This document shows, piece by piece, positions 17,046 to 25,284 of a stretch of 64,000 nt of DNA (position 1 is the stretch's first letter; every line of letters begins with the position of its first letter). Origin of the DNA: Desulfolinea sp964487745 (GTDB lineage Bacteria; Chloroflexota; Anaerolineae; Anaerolineales; Villigracilaceae); contig CAZASG010000011.1 in NCBI GenBank assembly GCA_964487745.1, forward strand, positions 26,875 through 90,874, written 5' to 3'. The position numbers and the translations under genes are program-made. The notes under the pieces were generated by a model. The model had not been told where the DNA came from. It ran no database searches and worked only from the letters and a program-made list of their open reading frames with translations.

Positions 17046-17726
17046 CTACTCCCCTGCAACCGTATACAAATTTGCTCGCCCCCGCTTGCCGATTAATTTG
17101 ATCACATTCGCCTTTCGCAAACAATATGCCATTTTCTGTGAAAGGTGTTTGCTGATGCTCATTTGCCCCGACAGATCTTTTGTGGTGAACTCCCCGATCC
17201 CTTCGGGGAGCAGCAATAGCCAATCACTCGGATTTTCAAACACGATCTGGTCGACCACCTCCAGTAGGCGGCGTTCGACAGTGCCCCACCCCTTTCTGCG
17301 CCAATTCTTTTTTGGATCAAAACGCCGCACTTCCTCTTCCTTGGTCATCACGACTTCCAGCGAAAAGTTGGGATGCGCCAGCAATTCCGGGAAGCGGATC
17401 ATCTCATGGAAAAGCTCCTCCACACGCCCCCGCTTCGGAGACTTACGCCGGGAGGCTGGCTGATTGTCATCTGGCGCTAGTTTAACGATCCACTTTTCTT
17501 TGGCAACAGGATAGACGAGATGCACATAATGCGACTTGACCAACTTCCTCAGCTTTGTCTTTATGGATGCGAAATTCCCCGTCTGAATTTCGATGAGCAG
17601 ATCACCTTGAACAATATCAATGAAGAAATCATTTACTTTGACCTCAGTTTCATCTCCGAGCTGCGCATAGTAGTCTTTCAATGCTGCGTGGAGCGGTTTC
17701 TCGTTTAATGTGCCTATTTTTGACAT
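17046..17726 (-). CDS. putative PD-(D/E)xK-like protein with C-terminal winged helix
   Basis: A 226-residue protein. Residues 10-80 read HAALKDYYAQLGDETE, FIDIVQGDLLIEIQTGNF, then a helix and VHLVYPVAKEKWIVK. The alternation of Asp in DI and Glu-x-Gln in EIQT, with a preceding helix, fits a PD-(D/E)xK nuclease core of the kind where Lys is replaced by Gln. A long basic linker follows (SRRKSPKRGR), and the last 80 residues (TTKDLSGQMSISKHLSQKMAYCLRKANVI) look like a winged helix. This suggests a nucleic-acid-binding or cleaving protein, but activity cannot be claimed from sequence. It precedes the Cys-rich gene by ten bases and is divergent from an adenylate-kinase-like gene. Confidence 0.6.
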   Translation of the reverse strand: MSKIGTLNEKPLHAALKDYYAQLGDETEVKVNDFFIDIVQGDLLIEIQTGNFASIKTKLRKLVKSHYVHLVYPVAKEKWIVKLAPDDNQPASRRKSPKRGRVEELFHEMIRFPELLAHPNFSLEVVMTKEEEVRRFDPKKNWRRKGWGTVERRLLEVVDQIVFENPSDWLLLLPEGIGEFTTKDLSGQMSISKHLSQKMAYCLRKANVIKLIGKRGRANLYTVAGE

Positions 17727-17770
17727 TTTGAGATTATATCAATCTTCTTTTCTGTTATACTCTCCCCGCT

Positions 17771-18320
17771 ATGAAAGAGACCAGCTTTCCCTACACACGT
17801 ATTATTGTCGTCGGGACAACCAGCTCCGGCAAATCTACTCTCGCAGAAAAATTAGCAGCAAAGCTGGGCTTGAACTTTGTCGAATTGGATGCCCTCTATT
17901 GGCAGCCTAACTGGCAAGGCACTCCGGACGATGAATTTGCGAAAAAAGTAGATGATGCAACTTGGGGAGATCGCTGGGTGGTTGCCGGAAATTACAGCCG
18001 TACCCGCTCCATTACGTGGCCTCGAGCAGAATTGATCATTTGGTTGGATTATGCTCTGCCTTTGATCTTTTGGCGTCTACTTACTAGAACAATTCGCCGT
18101 ACATGGACAAAAGAGCTTCTTTTGGGGCACCAATGTGGATCGCTTTTGGATCCATTTCAAACTTTGGTCAGATGAGTCGTTGGTCAAGTGGCTATTCAAG
18201 ACCTACTCGCGGCGAAAGAGGGAATATCCAGCTTTGAAGGCATTACCGGAATACCAGCATTTGGAGTGGCTTCGTTTTTCATCGCCGCAAGAAACCGAAG
18301 ATTGGTTTGAAAGCCTCTAA
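17771..18320 (+). pseudogene. adenylate kinase-like (FlaR-type) P-loop protein, frameshifted
   Basis: Two overlapping frames together encode one protein. The first starts at 17771 and contains Walker A GTTSSGKST, VELDALYW and GDRWVVAGNYS, ending ELLLGHQCG in the wrong frame with a stop at 18175. The second continues in another frame from about 18120 with WGTNVDRFWIHFKLW and ends at 18320 after EDWFESL. A one-base change in the run CTTCTTTTGGGG near 18120 restores ELFWGTN, the pattern of topology-modulation/adenylate-kinase-like proteins (about 180 residues). It may be a broken gene or a consensus error in a homopolymer-like tract. It would phosphorylate a small substrate if intact, but the substrate is unknown. 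Confidence 0.75.
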
Positions 18321-18393
18321 ACAGAATTTTGCTGGATTTCCCACCAGAAATCGTTATAATATGAAGACTAAATAGCTTATTAAGGAGAACCCC

Positions 18394-18612
18394 ATGCGAA
18401 GAATCTTTGGTTTTATGATCGGCATTGTTGTTGGCGGGTTGGTCGGCTCAACGGTGGCGCTTTTGCTCGCCCCTGACTCTGGTGAAGAATTGCGCGCCCA
18501 ATTGCGCGAACGTGGTATGGCATTCCAGGCAGAGATCCGCAACGCAGCGGATGCGCGCCGCATCGAATTGCGCGAACGTTTGGATGAGTTGCGCACTCCC
18601 CCTGTTGCCTAA
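18394..18612 (+). CDS. YtxH-like small membrane protein
   Basis: A 72-residue protein starting at ATG with AAGGAG six bases upstream. A glycine-rich hydrophobic segment near 6-26 (GFMIGIVVGGLVGSTVALLL) is followed by APDSGEELRAQL, the standard YtxH signature, and a helical charged tail. Such proteins are associated with membrane or general stress functions, but none has a firm biochemical role. It has its own terminator and a likely -10 box TATAAT about 40 bases upstream. Confidence 0.85.
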   Translation: MRRIFGFMIGIVVGGLVGSTVALLLAPDSGEELRAQLRERGMAFQAEIRNAADARRIELRERLDELRTPPVA

Positions 18613-18620
18613 TCAAACCA

Positions 18621-18656
18621 GACACCGAGCATTTTGAAAATGCTCGGTGTCTTTTT
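18621..18656 (+). terminator. rho-independent terminator
   Basis: GACACCGAGCATTTT and AAAATGCTCGGTGTC pair perfectly around one base, followed by TTTTT. It ends the YtxH-like gene and lies at the convergent junction with the glycosyltransferase gene. Confidence 0.85.
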
Positions 18657-19830
18657 ATCCTAAAATGCTGTTGTAAAATTTTTCCGCTTCTGCCATGCAG
18701 TGCCCATACTCAGCACGGCTGGCAATGATCTTTTGATTTTCCTCGAGAGCTTGTACACGCAAGCTCTCGTCATTTAAGGCTCGCAAGATCGCATCGGCTA
18801 ACTCTTGGGGGTTGGACGGATCGATCAGCAGCCCATTCTCATTATGTGTGATCCACTCGCGGATGGAATCCAGATTACCGGCGACAGGGAAACAGCCAGA
18901 CGCCATCCCCTCGATGAGCGAGTTTGGCGTTCCGTCATGGGTGCTGGGCGAGACCAAAATCTGTGCGGAACGGAACGTGTCCGCAAGTTGCTCCCGTGCA
19001 AGGGGCGGGGTGAGTTCAACCGCATCTTCAATTCCCAGATCGCGCACCCAGGCTTCTGCCTGTGTTTCATCTGCCATTGTGGGGCAGATGAACTTTGCAT
19101 CGGGGCGTTCTTTCAGTACCAAAGGGATGGATTTGAAAAAAGTATCGTTGCGCACATAACCCCGAAAACCACGCGGGTTGATGATAAGCGGCTCAGAAGG
19201 TGATGTCTCAGGAGGTTGGAATAGCTCCATGTCGATCCCGCCGCCGCCAGGCAAAACAATGCTCGGTCGGGTGGCATCAAAACCCCATTCTGTTGCAAGA
19301 TGAATATCGCGTTCGCAATCTGCGTGGAGAGCATCCGCGTTGCGTAGAGCTAACTTTGTATAATGACTCATCAATGGGGAAGCGGGGGCGTGCAAGGTAA
19401 AATCGTTACCCCAAATCGAGATCAATAATGTAGGGAAATGTCCCGAAAGCTCTTTTGCCAGGCCCGCCAGCATTCCTTCGTAAGGGACACGCATTGCATG
19501 GATGATATCGGGCTGTACTTCGTTGACGATCTCGTTCAGGCGTAATGCCGCTTTAGGGAGGGTGAGTGGTCCCAGCCAGTGGCGTAGAGCAATGCGCAGC
19601 TTCAGGGTTGCGGCACCCCAGATCAGGGATTTCTTTTTAGCGGTAGATGAAGGGGCTGAACCTTTTGCCTGGCTGAAAGCAACAGGCACAAAGTCCACGC
19701 GCGATAGCGGCAAATCCATATCACAAGGGTAGGTTGAAACGAGAGTGACCTCGTGATTTTGCGTCGTCCAATATTTGATCCAATTTAGGGCAATGGGGGA
19801 GCGTCCGTCGGCAACGAAGAGAATTTTCAT
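18655..19830 (-). CDS. glycosyltransferase family 4 protein
   Basis: A 391-residue GT-B glycosyltransferase. MKILFVADGRSPIALNW begins the N-terminal Rossmann domain, IIHAMRVPYEG lies near 105, SIWGNDF near 140, and RGFRGYVRND near 205. The C-terminal domain has VSPSTHDGTPNSLIEGMASG with the GT4 signature E-x7-E region (SLIEGMASG), followed by GLLIDPSNPQELADAI. GT4 enzymes transfer sugars from nucleotide donors to build polysaccharides or glycolipids in the cytoplasm. The ATG at 19830 matches the family start. It is divergent from an SH3b protein and near UDP-glucose dehydrogenase, which suggests a role in surface polysaccharide synthesis; that is inference. Confidence 0.9.
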   Translation of the reverse strand: MKILFVADGRSPIALNWIKYWTTQNHEVTLVSTYPCDMDLPLSRVDFVPVAFSQAKGSAPSSTAKKKSLIWGAATLKLRIALRHWLGPLTLPKAALRLNEIVNEVQPDIIHAMRVPYEGMLAGLAKELSGHFPTLLISIWGNDFTLHAPASPLMSHYTKLALRNADALHADCERDIHLATEWGFDATRPSIVLPGGGGIDMELFQPPETSPSEPLIINPRGFRGYVRNDTFFKSIPLVLKERPDAKFICPTMADETQAEAWVRDLGIEDAVELTPPLAREQLADTFRSAQILVSPSTHDGTPNSLIEGMASGCFPVAGNLDSIREWITHNENGLLIDPSNPQELADAILRALNDESLRVQALEENQKIIASRAEYGHCMAEAEKFYNSILG

Positions 19831-19932
19831 AATGCGTAGAATATACCAACAAAGCAACCCTGTGCCAAGTTGCCGTATGCGAGAAGGCATAGTATATTTA
19901 AGCAGTTTCCTTCAGGACTTATTGGAGTTTTT

Positions 19933-20607
19933 ATGAGTGAGCAAGAATCAGAAAAAAAGAAAAAAGGTTTTCCACTCTCTACAGAGGTTATTGTTGCCTT
20001 ATTGGGTTTGTTGGGTGTGGGCATCACCGCTTATGTTGGTTATTTGCAGACCACAGCACCTTATCGATTTGAACAAAGCCGAACACAGACAGCCGAAGCA
20101 CGCCTGACGAGGATCGCACTCTCGGCAACATCAACAGCGACGGAAATTCCCCCGACACGCACGCCGACCGAACCTGCTCCCTCGACAAAAACACCTACTA
20201 AAACCCCAACACGAACCCCTTCACTTACCCCGACAGTTTCCGGGCGCCCCGAAGGGTTGCGTTATTGTATCAACGCTTTTTTGGTGAACGTGCGAGAAGG
20301 TCCAAGTACGCAGTATCGCGTCATCGGCAACTTGAGCGGCGAAGATTGTCTCTATTTTGATGCCAGCAATGTGGAAGGTACCTGGTTGCGGATTTCGCCA
20401 AATCAGCCCGAAGAATATGGAGATCTGGAGCGTGGCTGGATATATATCGAGTTATTAGGCTTGCTGGGAAATTCTCGTTTGCCGGTCATTACCCTGACCC
20501 CGACACCAACTTACACGCCTACCCAAACCTATACCCCTTCACCAACTCTAACCCCATCATTGACCCCTATACCGACGAAAACATCCACACCAACACCAGC
20601 GGGGTAG
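19933..20607 (+). CDS. membrane-anchored SH3b-domain protein
   Basis: A 224-residue protein with a short charged N-terminus (SEQESEKKKK), one membrane helix near 16-38 (IVALLGLLGVGITAYVGYL), a Thr/Pro-rich linker, an SH3b-type domain about residues 105-175 (INAFLVNVREGPSTQYR to GWIYIELLGL), and a Thr/Pro-rich C-terminal tail. VREGPSTQYRVIG is the standard SH3b core. It is probably exposed outside the cell, where SH3b domains bind peptidoglycan or peptides. The ATG at 19933 is chosen because GGAG is nine bases upstream. It is followed by ugd. Confidence 0.85.
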   Translation: MSEQESEKKKKGFPLSTEVIVALLGLLGVGITAYVGYLQTTAPYRFEQSRTQTAEARLTRIALSATSTATEIPPTRTPTEPAPSTKTPTKTPTRTPSLTPTVSGRPEGLRYCINAFLVNVREGPSTQYRVIGNLSGEDCLYFDASNVEGTWLRISPNQPEEYGDLERGWIYIELLGLLGNSRLPVITLTPTPTYTPTQTYTPSPTLTPSLTPIPTKTSTPTPAG

Positions 20608-20610
20608 TGC

Positions 20611-20638
20611 TTGATTTACTATCGTTTTCTGGTATAGT
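20611..20638 (+). promoter_or_regulatory. promoter for ugd
   Basis: TTGATT (20611-20616) and TATAGT (20633-20638) are 16 bases apart, a plausible sigma-70-type promoter directly after the previous stop codon and about 50 bases before the ugd start. A GAGAGGAAAAC ribosome site precedes that start. Confidence 0.55.
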
Positions 20639-20687
20639 ATGTGCCGCTAAATTGTGCAAAATAACACTTTCTAATTGAGAGGAAAAC

Positions 20688-22007
20688 ATGAAACAAATCT
20701 GTGTTGTCGGCGTCGGTTATGTAGGGCTCGTTTCAGGAGCCTGCTTTGCTGACCTTGGAAATCGCGTTATTGCTCTGGATATTGATGAAGAGCGCGTTGC
20801 CAACCTGAAGAAAGGCATTATGCCGATCTATGAGCCTGGGCTTGAAGAGTTGGTCGAACGCAATGTAAAAGCAGGGCGTCTTACATTCACGACTTCCTAT
20901 GAAGAAGCTCTGGAAGGGACAGAATTCGCTTTCATTGCCGTTGGAACTCCCTCCGGCGTTGAAGGTGATGCCGACCTGCAATATGTGGCTGCTGCCGCAC
21001 GCTCGATTGCCGAGAATATGAAGGATGAGTTGATCCTTATTAACAAATCCACCGTTCCCGTTGGTACAGGCGATTGGGTTGCCGACATTGTCAAGAAAGC
21101 TCAACCTGAACCTGTCGACTTCTCAGTTGTTTCCTGCCCGGAATTCCTGCGTGAAGGTTCCGCTATTGGCGATTTCATGAACCCGCACCGCACAGTTTTG
21201 GGTTCTCAAGATCAGGAAGCCGCTGAAAAAGTTGCTCACTTGCACTTGCCTTTGCGCGCCCCGATCGTCATCACCAATCTTCGCACTGCCGAGATGATCA
21301 AATATGCCTCGAACGCTTTCCTGGCGACCAAGATCTCCTTCATCAACGAAGTGGCCGATATTTGCGAAGCCCTCGGCGCGGACGTGAAGGAAGTTGCTGT
21401 TGGCATGGGCTACGACAAGCGTATCGGCCCCATGTTCCTTGATGCTGGTCTTGGTTGGGGTGGTTCCTGCTTCCCGAAAGATGTCAAAGCCCTCGCTTTT
21501 ATGGCTGAAGAAAAAGGAATTGAGCCCTTCATCCTAAACAAGACCCTCGATGTCAACTACAAACGACGTGATGATGCTGTAAAGCACGTCATTGATCTGC
21601 TGGGTGGTAGCGTTAAAGGCAAAACCATCGGCTTGTTGGGATTGGCTTTCAAACCCAATACCGACGATATGCGTGATGCCCCCTCCATTGATATTGCCAA
21701 TGCTCTCATGGCAGCCGGTGCGACCGTGCGTGGATATGATCCCGTTTCAATGGATGTTGCCCGTGATCTGCTTCCGGCCGTTAAAATGTGTCAGAATTCC
21801 TACGAAGTTGCCGAAGGTGCAGATGCCTTGGTCGTAGTAACTGAGTGGAATGAATTCAAGCAGCTTAGTCTGAAGAAACTCAAAGAATTGATGAGCGATA
21901 GTGCTGTTATCTTTGATGGGCGTAATATCTACGATCCCGCTTACGTGCGCGAACTTGGTTTCAACTACCGCGCAATGGGACGTGGTTATAACGGTTCAGG
22001 TGCTTAG
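20688..22007 (+). CDS. ugd: UDP-glucose 6-dehydrogenase
   Basis: Oxidises UDP-glucose to UDP-glucuronate with two NAD. The 439-residue protein opens GVGYVGLVSGACF (Rossmann motif), has VGTPSG, NKSTVPVGTG, EFLREGSA and the catalytic Cys261 in GGSCFPKDV. KTIGLLGLAFKPNTDDMRDAPS marks the C-terminal UDP-binding domain. The length is normal. It supplies UDP-glucuronate for capsule or exopolysaccharide; the nearby GT4 glycosyltransferase fits. It has its own promoter and terminator. Confidence 0.96.
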   Translation: MKQICVVGVGYVGLVSGACFADLGNRVIALDIDEERVANLKKGIMPIYEPGLEELVERNVKAGRLTFTTSYEEALEGTEFAFIAVGTPSGVEGDADLQYVAAAARSIAENMKDELILINKSTVPVGTGDWVADIVKKAQPEPVDFSVVSCPEFLREGSAIGDFMNPHRTVLGSQDQEAAEKVAHLHLPLRAPIVITNLRTAEMIKYASNAFLATKISFINEVADICEALGADVKEVAVGMGYDKRIGPMFLDAGLGWGGSCFPKDVKALAFMAEEKGIEPFILNKTLDVNYKRRDDAVKHVIDLLGGSVKGKTIGLLGLAFKPNTDDMRDAPSIDIANALMAAGATVRGYDPVSMDVARDLLPAVKMCQNSYEVAEGADALVVVTEWNEFKQLSLKKLKELMSDSAVIFDGRNIYDPAYVRELGFNYRAMGRGYNGSGA

Positions 22008-22036
22008 AGTAAGGCTTACTAACTAGAATTACGAAA

Positions 22037-22069
22037 CGGGTATCAGGGAAACCCTCACTCTGATACCCG
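22037..22069 (+). terminator. rho-independent terminator after ugd
   Basis: CGGGTATCAG and CTGATACCCG form a perfect 10-pair stem with a 13-base loop, followed by ATTTCTTTATT. Confidence 0.75.
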
Positions 22070-22089
22070 ATTTCTTTATTATATAGAAT

Positions 22090-22983
22090 ATGACAGAACA
22101 ACACCCTCCAGTATGTGACTACGAAGGTTCTGACTACCAAACATCCTTCTGGGATGAAGGTGGCAGAGCCTATGAAGACAAAGCCGAAGAGATAGCGCTG
22201 AAGCGTCTTTTGCCCAAGTGTGGAAAACTTCTGCTTGAGATCGGCGCAGGCGCAGGGCGTAATACCCCCCGCTACAAAGGCTACGAACGCATCGTTTTGC
22301 TCGACTACTCGCGCACGCAGCTCCAACAGGCGCAGGAACGTCTTGGTGAAGGCGAACGCTATGTCTATGTTGCTGCCGATGCCTATAAACTACCTTTTGT
22401 AGATGGTCTCTTCGACGGAGCTACCATGATCCGCACCTTGCACCACATGAAAGATGCCCCAGCAGTTCTTCGTCAAGTGCGGCGCGTACTCCAACCAGCA
22501 TCCAAATTCCTGCTGGAATATGCCAACAAGCTCAATTTGAAAGCCATTTTACGCTATATTCTGCGCAAACAGGATTGGAGTCCCTTCACACCGGAGCAAG
22601 TTGAATTTGTAGCACTTAATTTTGACTTCCATCCCAAGACGGTACGAAAATGGCTTAAGGAAGAGAGTTTCGATCTTGAACGACAACTAACCGTTTCTCA
22701 TTTCCGCATTGGTATTCTCAAACGCCTTTTCCCGGCAGGCTTTCTTGCATGGCTTGATTCTTTTGCCCAGCTTACAGGTGATTGGTGGCAGCTTGCACCC
22801 TCAGTTTTCACGATCAGCGAAGCTGTTGGTGAAACAGAGATCGCTGATGAAGATGCTTTTTTCCAGTGCCCGCAATGTCAGCATGCACCCCTCGATGAAA
22901 GTGTTGAAATGCTTACTTGTCCCAATTGCGGAGCCAAATATGCCATCCGCAACGGGATCTACGATTTTCGAGAACCACTTTAA
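22090..22983 (+). CDS. SAM-dependent methyltransferase with zinc-ribbon tail
   Basis: A 297-residue class I methyltransferase. LLEIGAGAGRNTPRY is motif I, VLLDYSRTQL motif II, and DAYKLPFVDGLFDGATMI plus LHHMKDAPAVLRQVRRVL follow. The last 45 residues contain CPQCQHAP and CPNCGAKYAIRNGIYDF, a Trm112-like zinc ribbon with four cysteines (C-x2-C...C-x2-C). Family members of this layout methylate small molecules; the target is unknown. Its stop codon lies inside the terminator stem. Confidence 0.88.
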   Translation: MTEQHPPVCDYEGSDYQTSFWDEGGRAYEDKAEEIALKRLLPKCGKLLLEIGAGAGRNTPRYKGYERIVLLDYSRTQLQQAQERLGEGERYVYVAADAYKLPFVDGLFDGATMIRTLHHMKDAPAVLRQVRRVLQPASKFLLEYANKLNLKAILRYILRKQDWSPFTPEQVEFVALNFDFHPKTVRKWLKEESFDLERQLTVSHFRIGILKRLFPAGFLAWLDSFAQLTGDWWQLAPSVFTISEAVGETEIADEDAFFQCPQCQHAPLDESVEMLTCPNCGAKYAIRNGIYDFREPL

Positions 22984-23023
22984 CGGAAAAGCCCCAGCAT
23001 AAAGCCGGGGCTTTTCCGTTAAA
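22979..23023. terminator. bidirectional terminator overlapping methyltransferase stop
   Basis: TTTAACGGAAAAGCCCC and GGGGCTTTTCCGTTAAA pair perfectly over 17 bases. The methyltransferase TAA is inside the left arm. It lies between convergent genes. Confidence 0.85.
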
Positions 23024-23033
23024 GTGAAATATT

Positions 23034-23501
23034 TTAAGTAGGACAGCCTCTATTACTTGAGTTACCAAAGTCGGTTTGCCCGACGTAAAACCAGGGAGCA
23101 TCTCTCGCTATGAGGACATTGGATACATGAGTAAATGTTGCAGCGTAGCAAATTTCATGGGGTTTCTGCGGGATTGTGATTGAAAAATCCTGCCCTCCTA
23201 ATGTAAACCATGCGCTATTTCCTGCATGTTTCGTGATATTGCCATAAATGAAGCAAACTAAAATCCCCTGGTTTTCATTGAAGCGGCAGTTTAGGGAATA
23301 GGAAGCCCAGCCTGTATGCACAAAAGTATTCGATGATGCAGGAGGTGCTCCATCTACTTCAAAGGTCAGTTTAACTTTGCCACTTCTTGATGCAGAAACA
23401 GTTGAGAGCGTCAAGCCCGCTGCTGAGACAGGTAATACCGCGCTGAAGAATAACGAAAACGCGATCAGGAGGGTAAAAACCCGGGATAACGACTTGTTCA
23501 T
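23034..23501 (-). CDS. secreted protein of unknown function
   Basis: A 155-residue protein with a clear signal peptide (charged KSLSR, hydrophobic TLLIAFSLFFSAVL, cleavage after SAA near 28). The mature part is rich in Ser, Thr and aromatics, with four cysteines that could form two disulfides. I do not recognise the family. AGGAAAATC precedes the start. It is convergent with the methyltransferase gene and divergent from a deacetylase. Confidence 0.7.
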   Translation of the reverse strand: MNKSLSRVFTLLIAFSLFFSAVLPVSAAGLTLSTVSASRSGKVKLTFEVDGAPPASSNTFVHTGWASYSLNCRFNENQGILVCFIYGNITKHAGNSAWFTLGGQDFSITIPQKPHEICYAATFTHVSNVLIARDAPWFYVGQTDFGNSSNRGCPT

Positions 23502-23692
23502 GATTTTCCTTTCTGTTTGTAAAAAGAGTAAAACGGGAGAAAATAGACAATTTTATTATATATTCCTTCTTTCAAAACACAAGTAAAAAAAGATATTATG
23601 CTTTGCTTTTATGAAAGCTAATCTTTACAAAACCCTAACGGCCTCTTGGGATGATGAACCCATAGAAAAAAACTTTGTGGTTTAATGTGTTA

Positions 23693-24424
23693 ATGCGTTG
23701 GATTTATCTTTCCCCTCATCTTGATGATGCCATTCTCTCCTGCGGCGGCATTATTTTCCAGCAGAGAAAAGAAGGAATCCTTGTAGAGATATGGAATTGG
23801 ATGAGCGGGATCCCGGCGGATGATCTGCCCCTCTCTGAGCTCGCCCGCTCGGTACACGCCGAATGGGAATTTGCTACCGCCAAAGAAGCGTTTACCGCCC
23901 GTTTACAGGAAGACCGTTTAGCCGCCCTGCGCGTAAACGCCAACCCCCGTTATTTCGATCTTTACGATTGTATCTACCGACGCTCGCCTAATGGTGAAGC
24001 GCTATATTCCGACGAGATATTCGTCCCTCCGCACCCCGCCGATGCCCCCCTCGTTGATGAGATCGCAGCTCTCATTACCGAAAACCTGCGCGACGATGAT
24101 ATCCTCGTTTGCCCGCTTACCATTGGCAATCATCCCGATCATGTCATTGTGCGGCGTGCCGCCGAACAGACGGGGTATCCGATACGTTATTATGCTGATA
24201 TTCCCTATATGTTGTGGTATCCGGAGCAGTTGGCAGAGAGAATAGAAGGTTTTAAGTCTGAAGAATATACTATCTCTGCAGGGGAGTTGAAGATCTGGCA
24301 GGAAGCGGTAGCTGCCTATAGCTCGCAGATGCCGATCCTTTTTGGGGGTGAAGAGATGATGAAAAACGCCCTCAAGCTCCATTGGCGGGCGAATCCAGAT
24401 ATTCATTTTTATTTCAAAGAATAA
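23693..24424 (+). CDS. PIG-L family deacetylase
   Basis: A 243-residue zinc-dependent N-acetyl hydrolase of the LmbE/PIG-L family. LSPHLDDAILSCGG carries the metal His and Asp-Asp pair (about residues 5-19), and a second motif HPDHVIVRRA with metal His lies near 150. These enzymes remove acetyl groups from GlcNAc-type conjugates. The ATG at 23693 puts the metal motif at the normal position; an earlier ATG at 23675 is possible, and no strong ribosome site is seen. A cytochrome lipoprotein gene follows 19 bases after the stop. Confidence 0.85.
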   Translation: MRWIYLSPHLDDAILSCGGIIFQQRKEGILVEIWNWMSGIPADDLPLSELARSVHAEWEFATAKEAFTARLQEDRLAALRVNANPRYFDLYDCIYRRSPNGEALYSDEIFVPPHPADAPLVDEIAALITENLRDDDILVCPLTIGNHPDHVIVRRAAEQTGYPIRYYADIPYMLWYPEQLAERIEGFKSEEYTISAGELKIWQEAVAAYSSQMPILFGGEEMMKNALKLHWRANPDIHFYFKE

Positions 24425-24443
24425 ATCTCAAAAGGAGAAAAAT

Positions 24444-25202
24444 ATGAAACGTTTATTTATGCCTGTTGTACTTTTACTGGTTTTGAGCGCCTGTGCAGAC
24501 AGCGGCAGCATGGGGCCTATGGGAGACCATGGTGTTACGCAGAATTTCCATCATACCGAGATTCCCGAACCCTATGCGGGGATGGAGAATTCCATCGAAG
24601 CAGATGAAGCCTCGATTACGCGCGGACAGGAGATCTACAGCGATTATTGTGCCGAATGCCACGGTGACGGCGGTATGGGCGATGGCCCTAATAGTGAAAT
24701 GCTAAATCCGGCACCTGCGCCTTTAGCGCATACCAGCCGCATGATGAGCGATGCCTATTTCTTCTGGCGCATCAGCGAAGGTGGTGCCGCTGCGGGAACG
24801 GGGATGCTCTCCTTCAAAGACAAATTAGGTGAAGAAGAAATTTGGGATATTATCAATTATCTGCGTGCTTTGGGGCAGGGAGAAGCTATGCCTTCAGAAA
24901 GCGGTATGGGCGGCGAGATGTATGACCCTGAATTTGAGCGTAAACATCACGAAGAGATGTTGGCTGAAGCGATCGAGGAAGAATTGATCGATCAGGTACA
25001 GGCGGATAATTTCATGCTGGTGCACGATGCTCTTGATCAGTATATGGAAGACAACGATCTACGCCCCGGCACCGAAAGCGTGGACGAGATGCAGCCGGAG
25101 ATCTTTGTAACGCTCGTCGAAGCGGGTACGCTCGCACAAGAGCAGGTGGACAGTTTTAATGCTGTTCATCAGTTATTGATCGATGAGGGATTTATGCAGT
25201 AA
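24444..25202 (+). CDS. monoheme cytochrome c lipoprotein
   Basis: A 252-residue exported lipoprotein. LSAC at 14-17 is a lipobox, CAECH (C69, C72, H73) binds one heme c, and GTGMLSF near 117-123 offers the axial Met. The cytochrome domain ends near YLRALG. The last 90 residues are acidic and helical, with two related segments, EELIDQVQADNFMLVHDAL and AGTLAQEQVDSFNAVHQLL, a duplication that I have no name for. It sits on the cell surface or outer face of the membrane and probably shuttles electrons. The heme needs the ccm system encoded nearby. AAAAGGAG precedes the start. Confidence 0.88.
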   Translation: MKRLFMPVVLLLVLSACADSGSMGPMGDHGVTQNFHHTEIPEPYAGMENSIEADEASITRGQEIYSDYCAECHGDGGMGDGPNSEMLNPAPAPLAHTSRMMSDAYFFWRISEGGAAAGTGMLSFKDKLGEEEIWDIINYLRALGQGEAMPSESGMGGEMYDPEFERKHHEEMLAEAIEEELIDQVQADNFMLVHDALDQYMEDNDLRPGTESVDEMQPEIFVTLVEAGTLAQEQVDSFNAVHQLLIDEGFMQ

Positions 25203-25224
25203 AGCAATCTCACCATAAACATGA

Positions 25225-25267
25225 AGACCTGTATTGCACTTTTTGAGTGCAATACAGGTCTTTTTTT
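25225..25267. terminator. bidirectional terminator
   Basis: AGACCTGTATTGCACT and AGTGCAATACAGGTCT are a perfect 16-pair stem with a five-base loop, followed by TTTTTT. It lies between the convergent cytochrome lipoprotein and M28 peptidase genes. Confidence 0.85.
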
Positions 25268-25284
25268 ATTCTTTTCTGTGTGCG

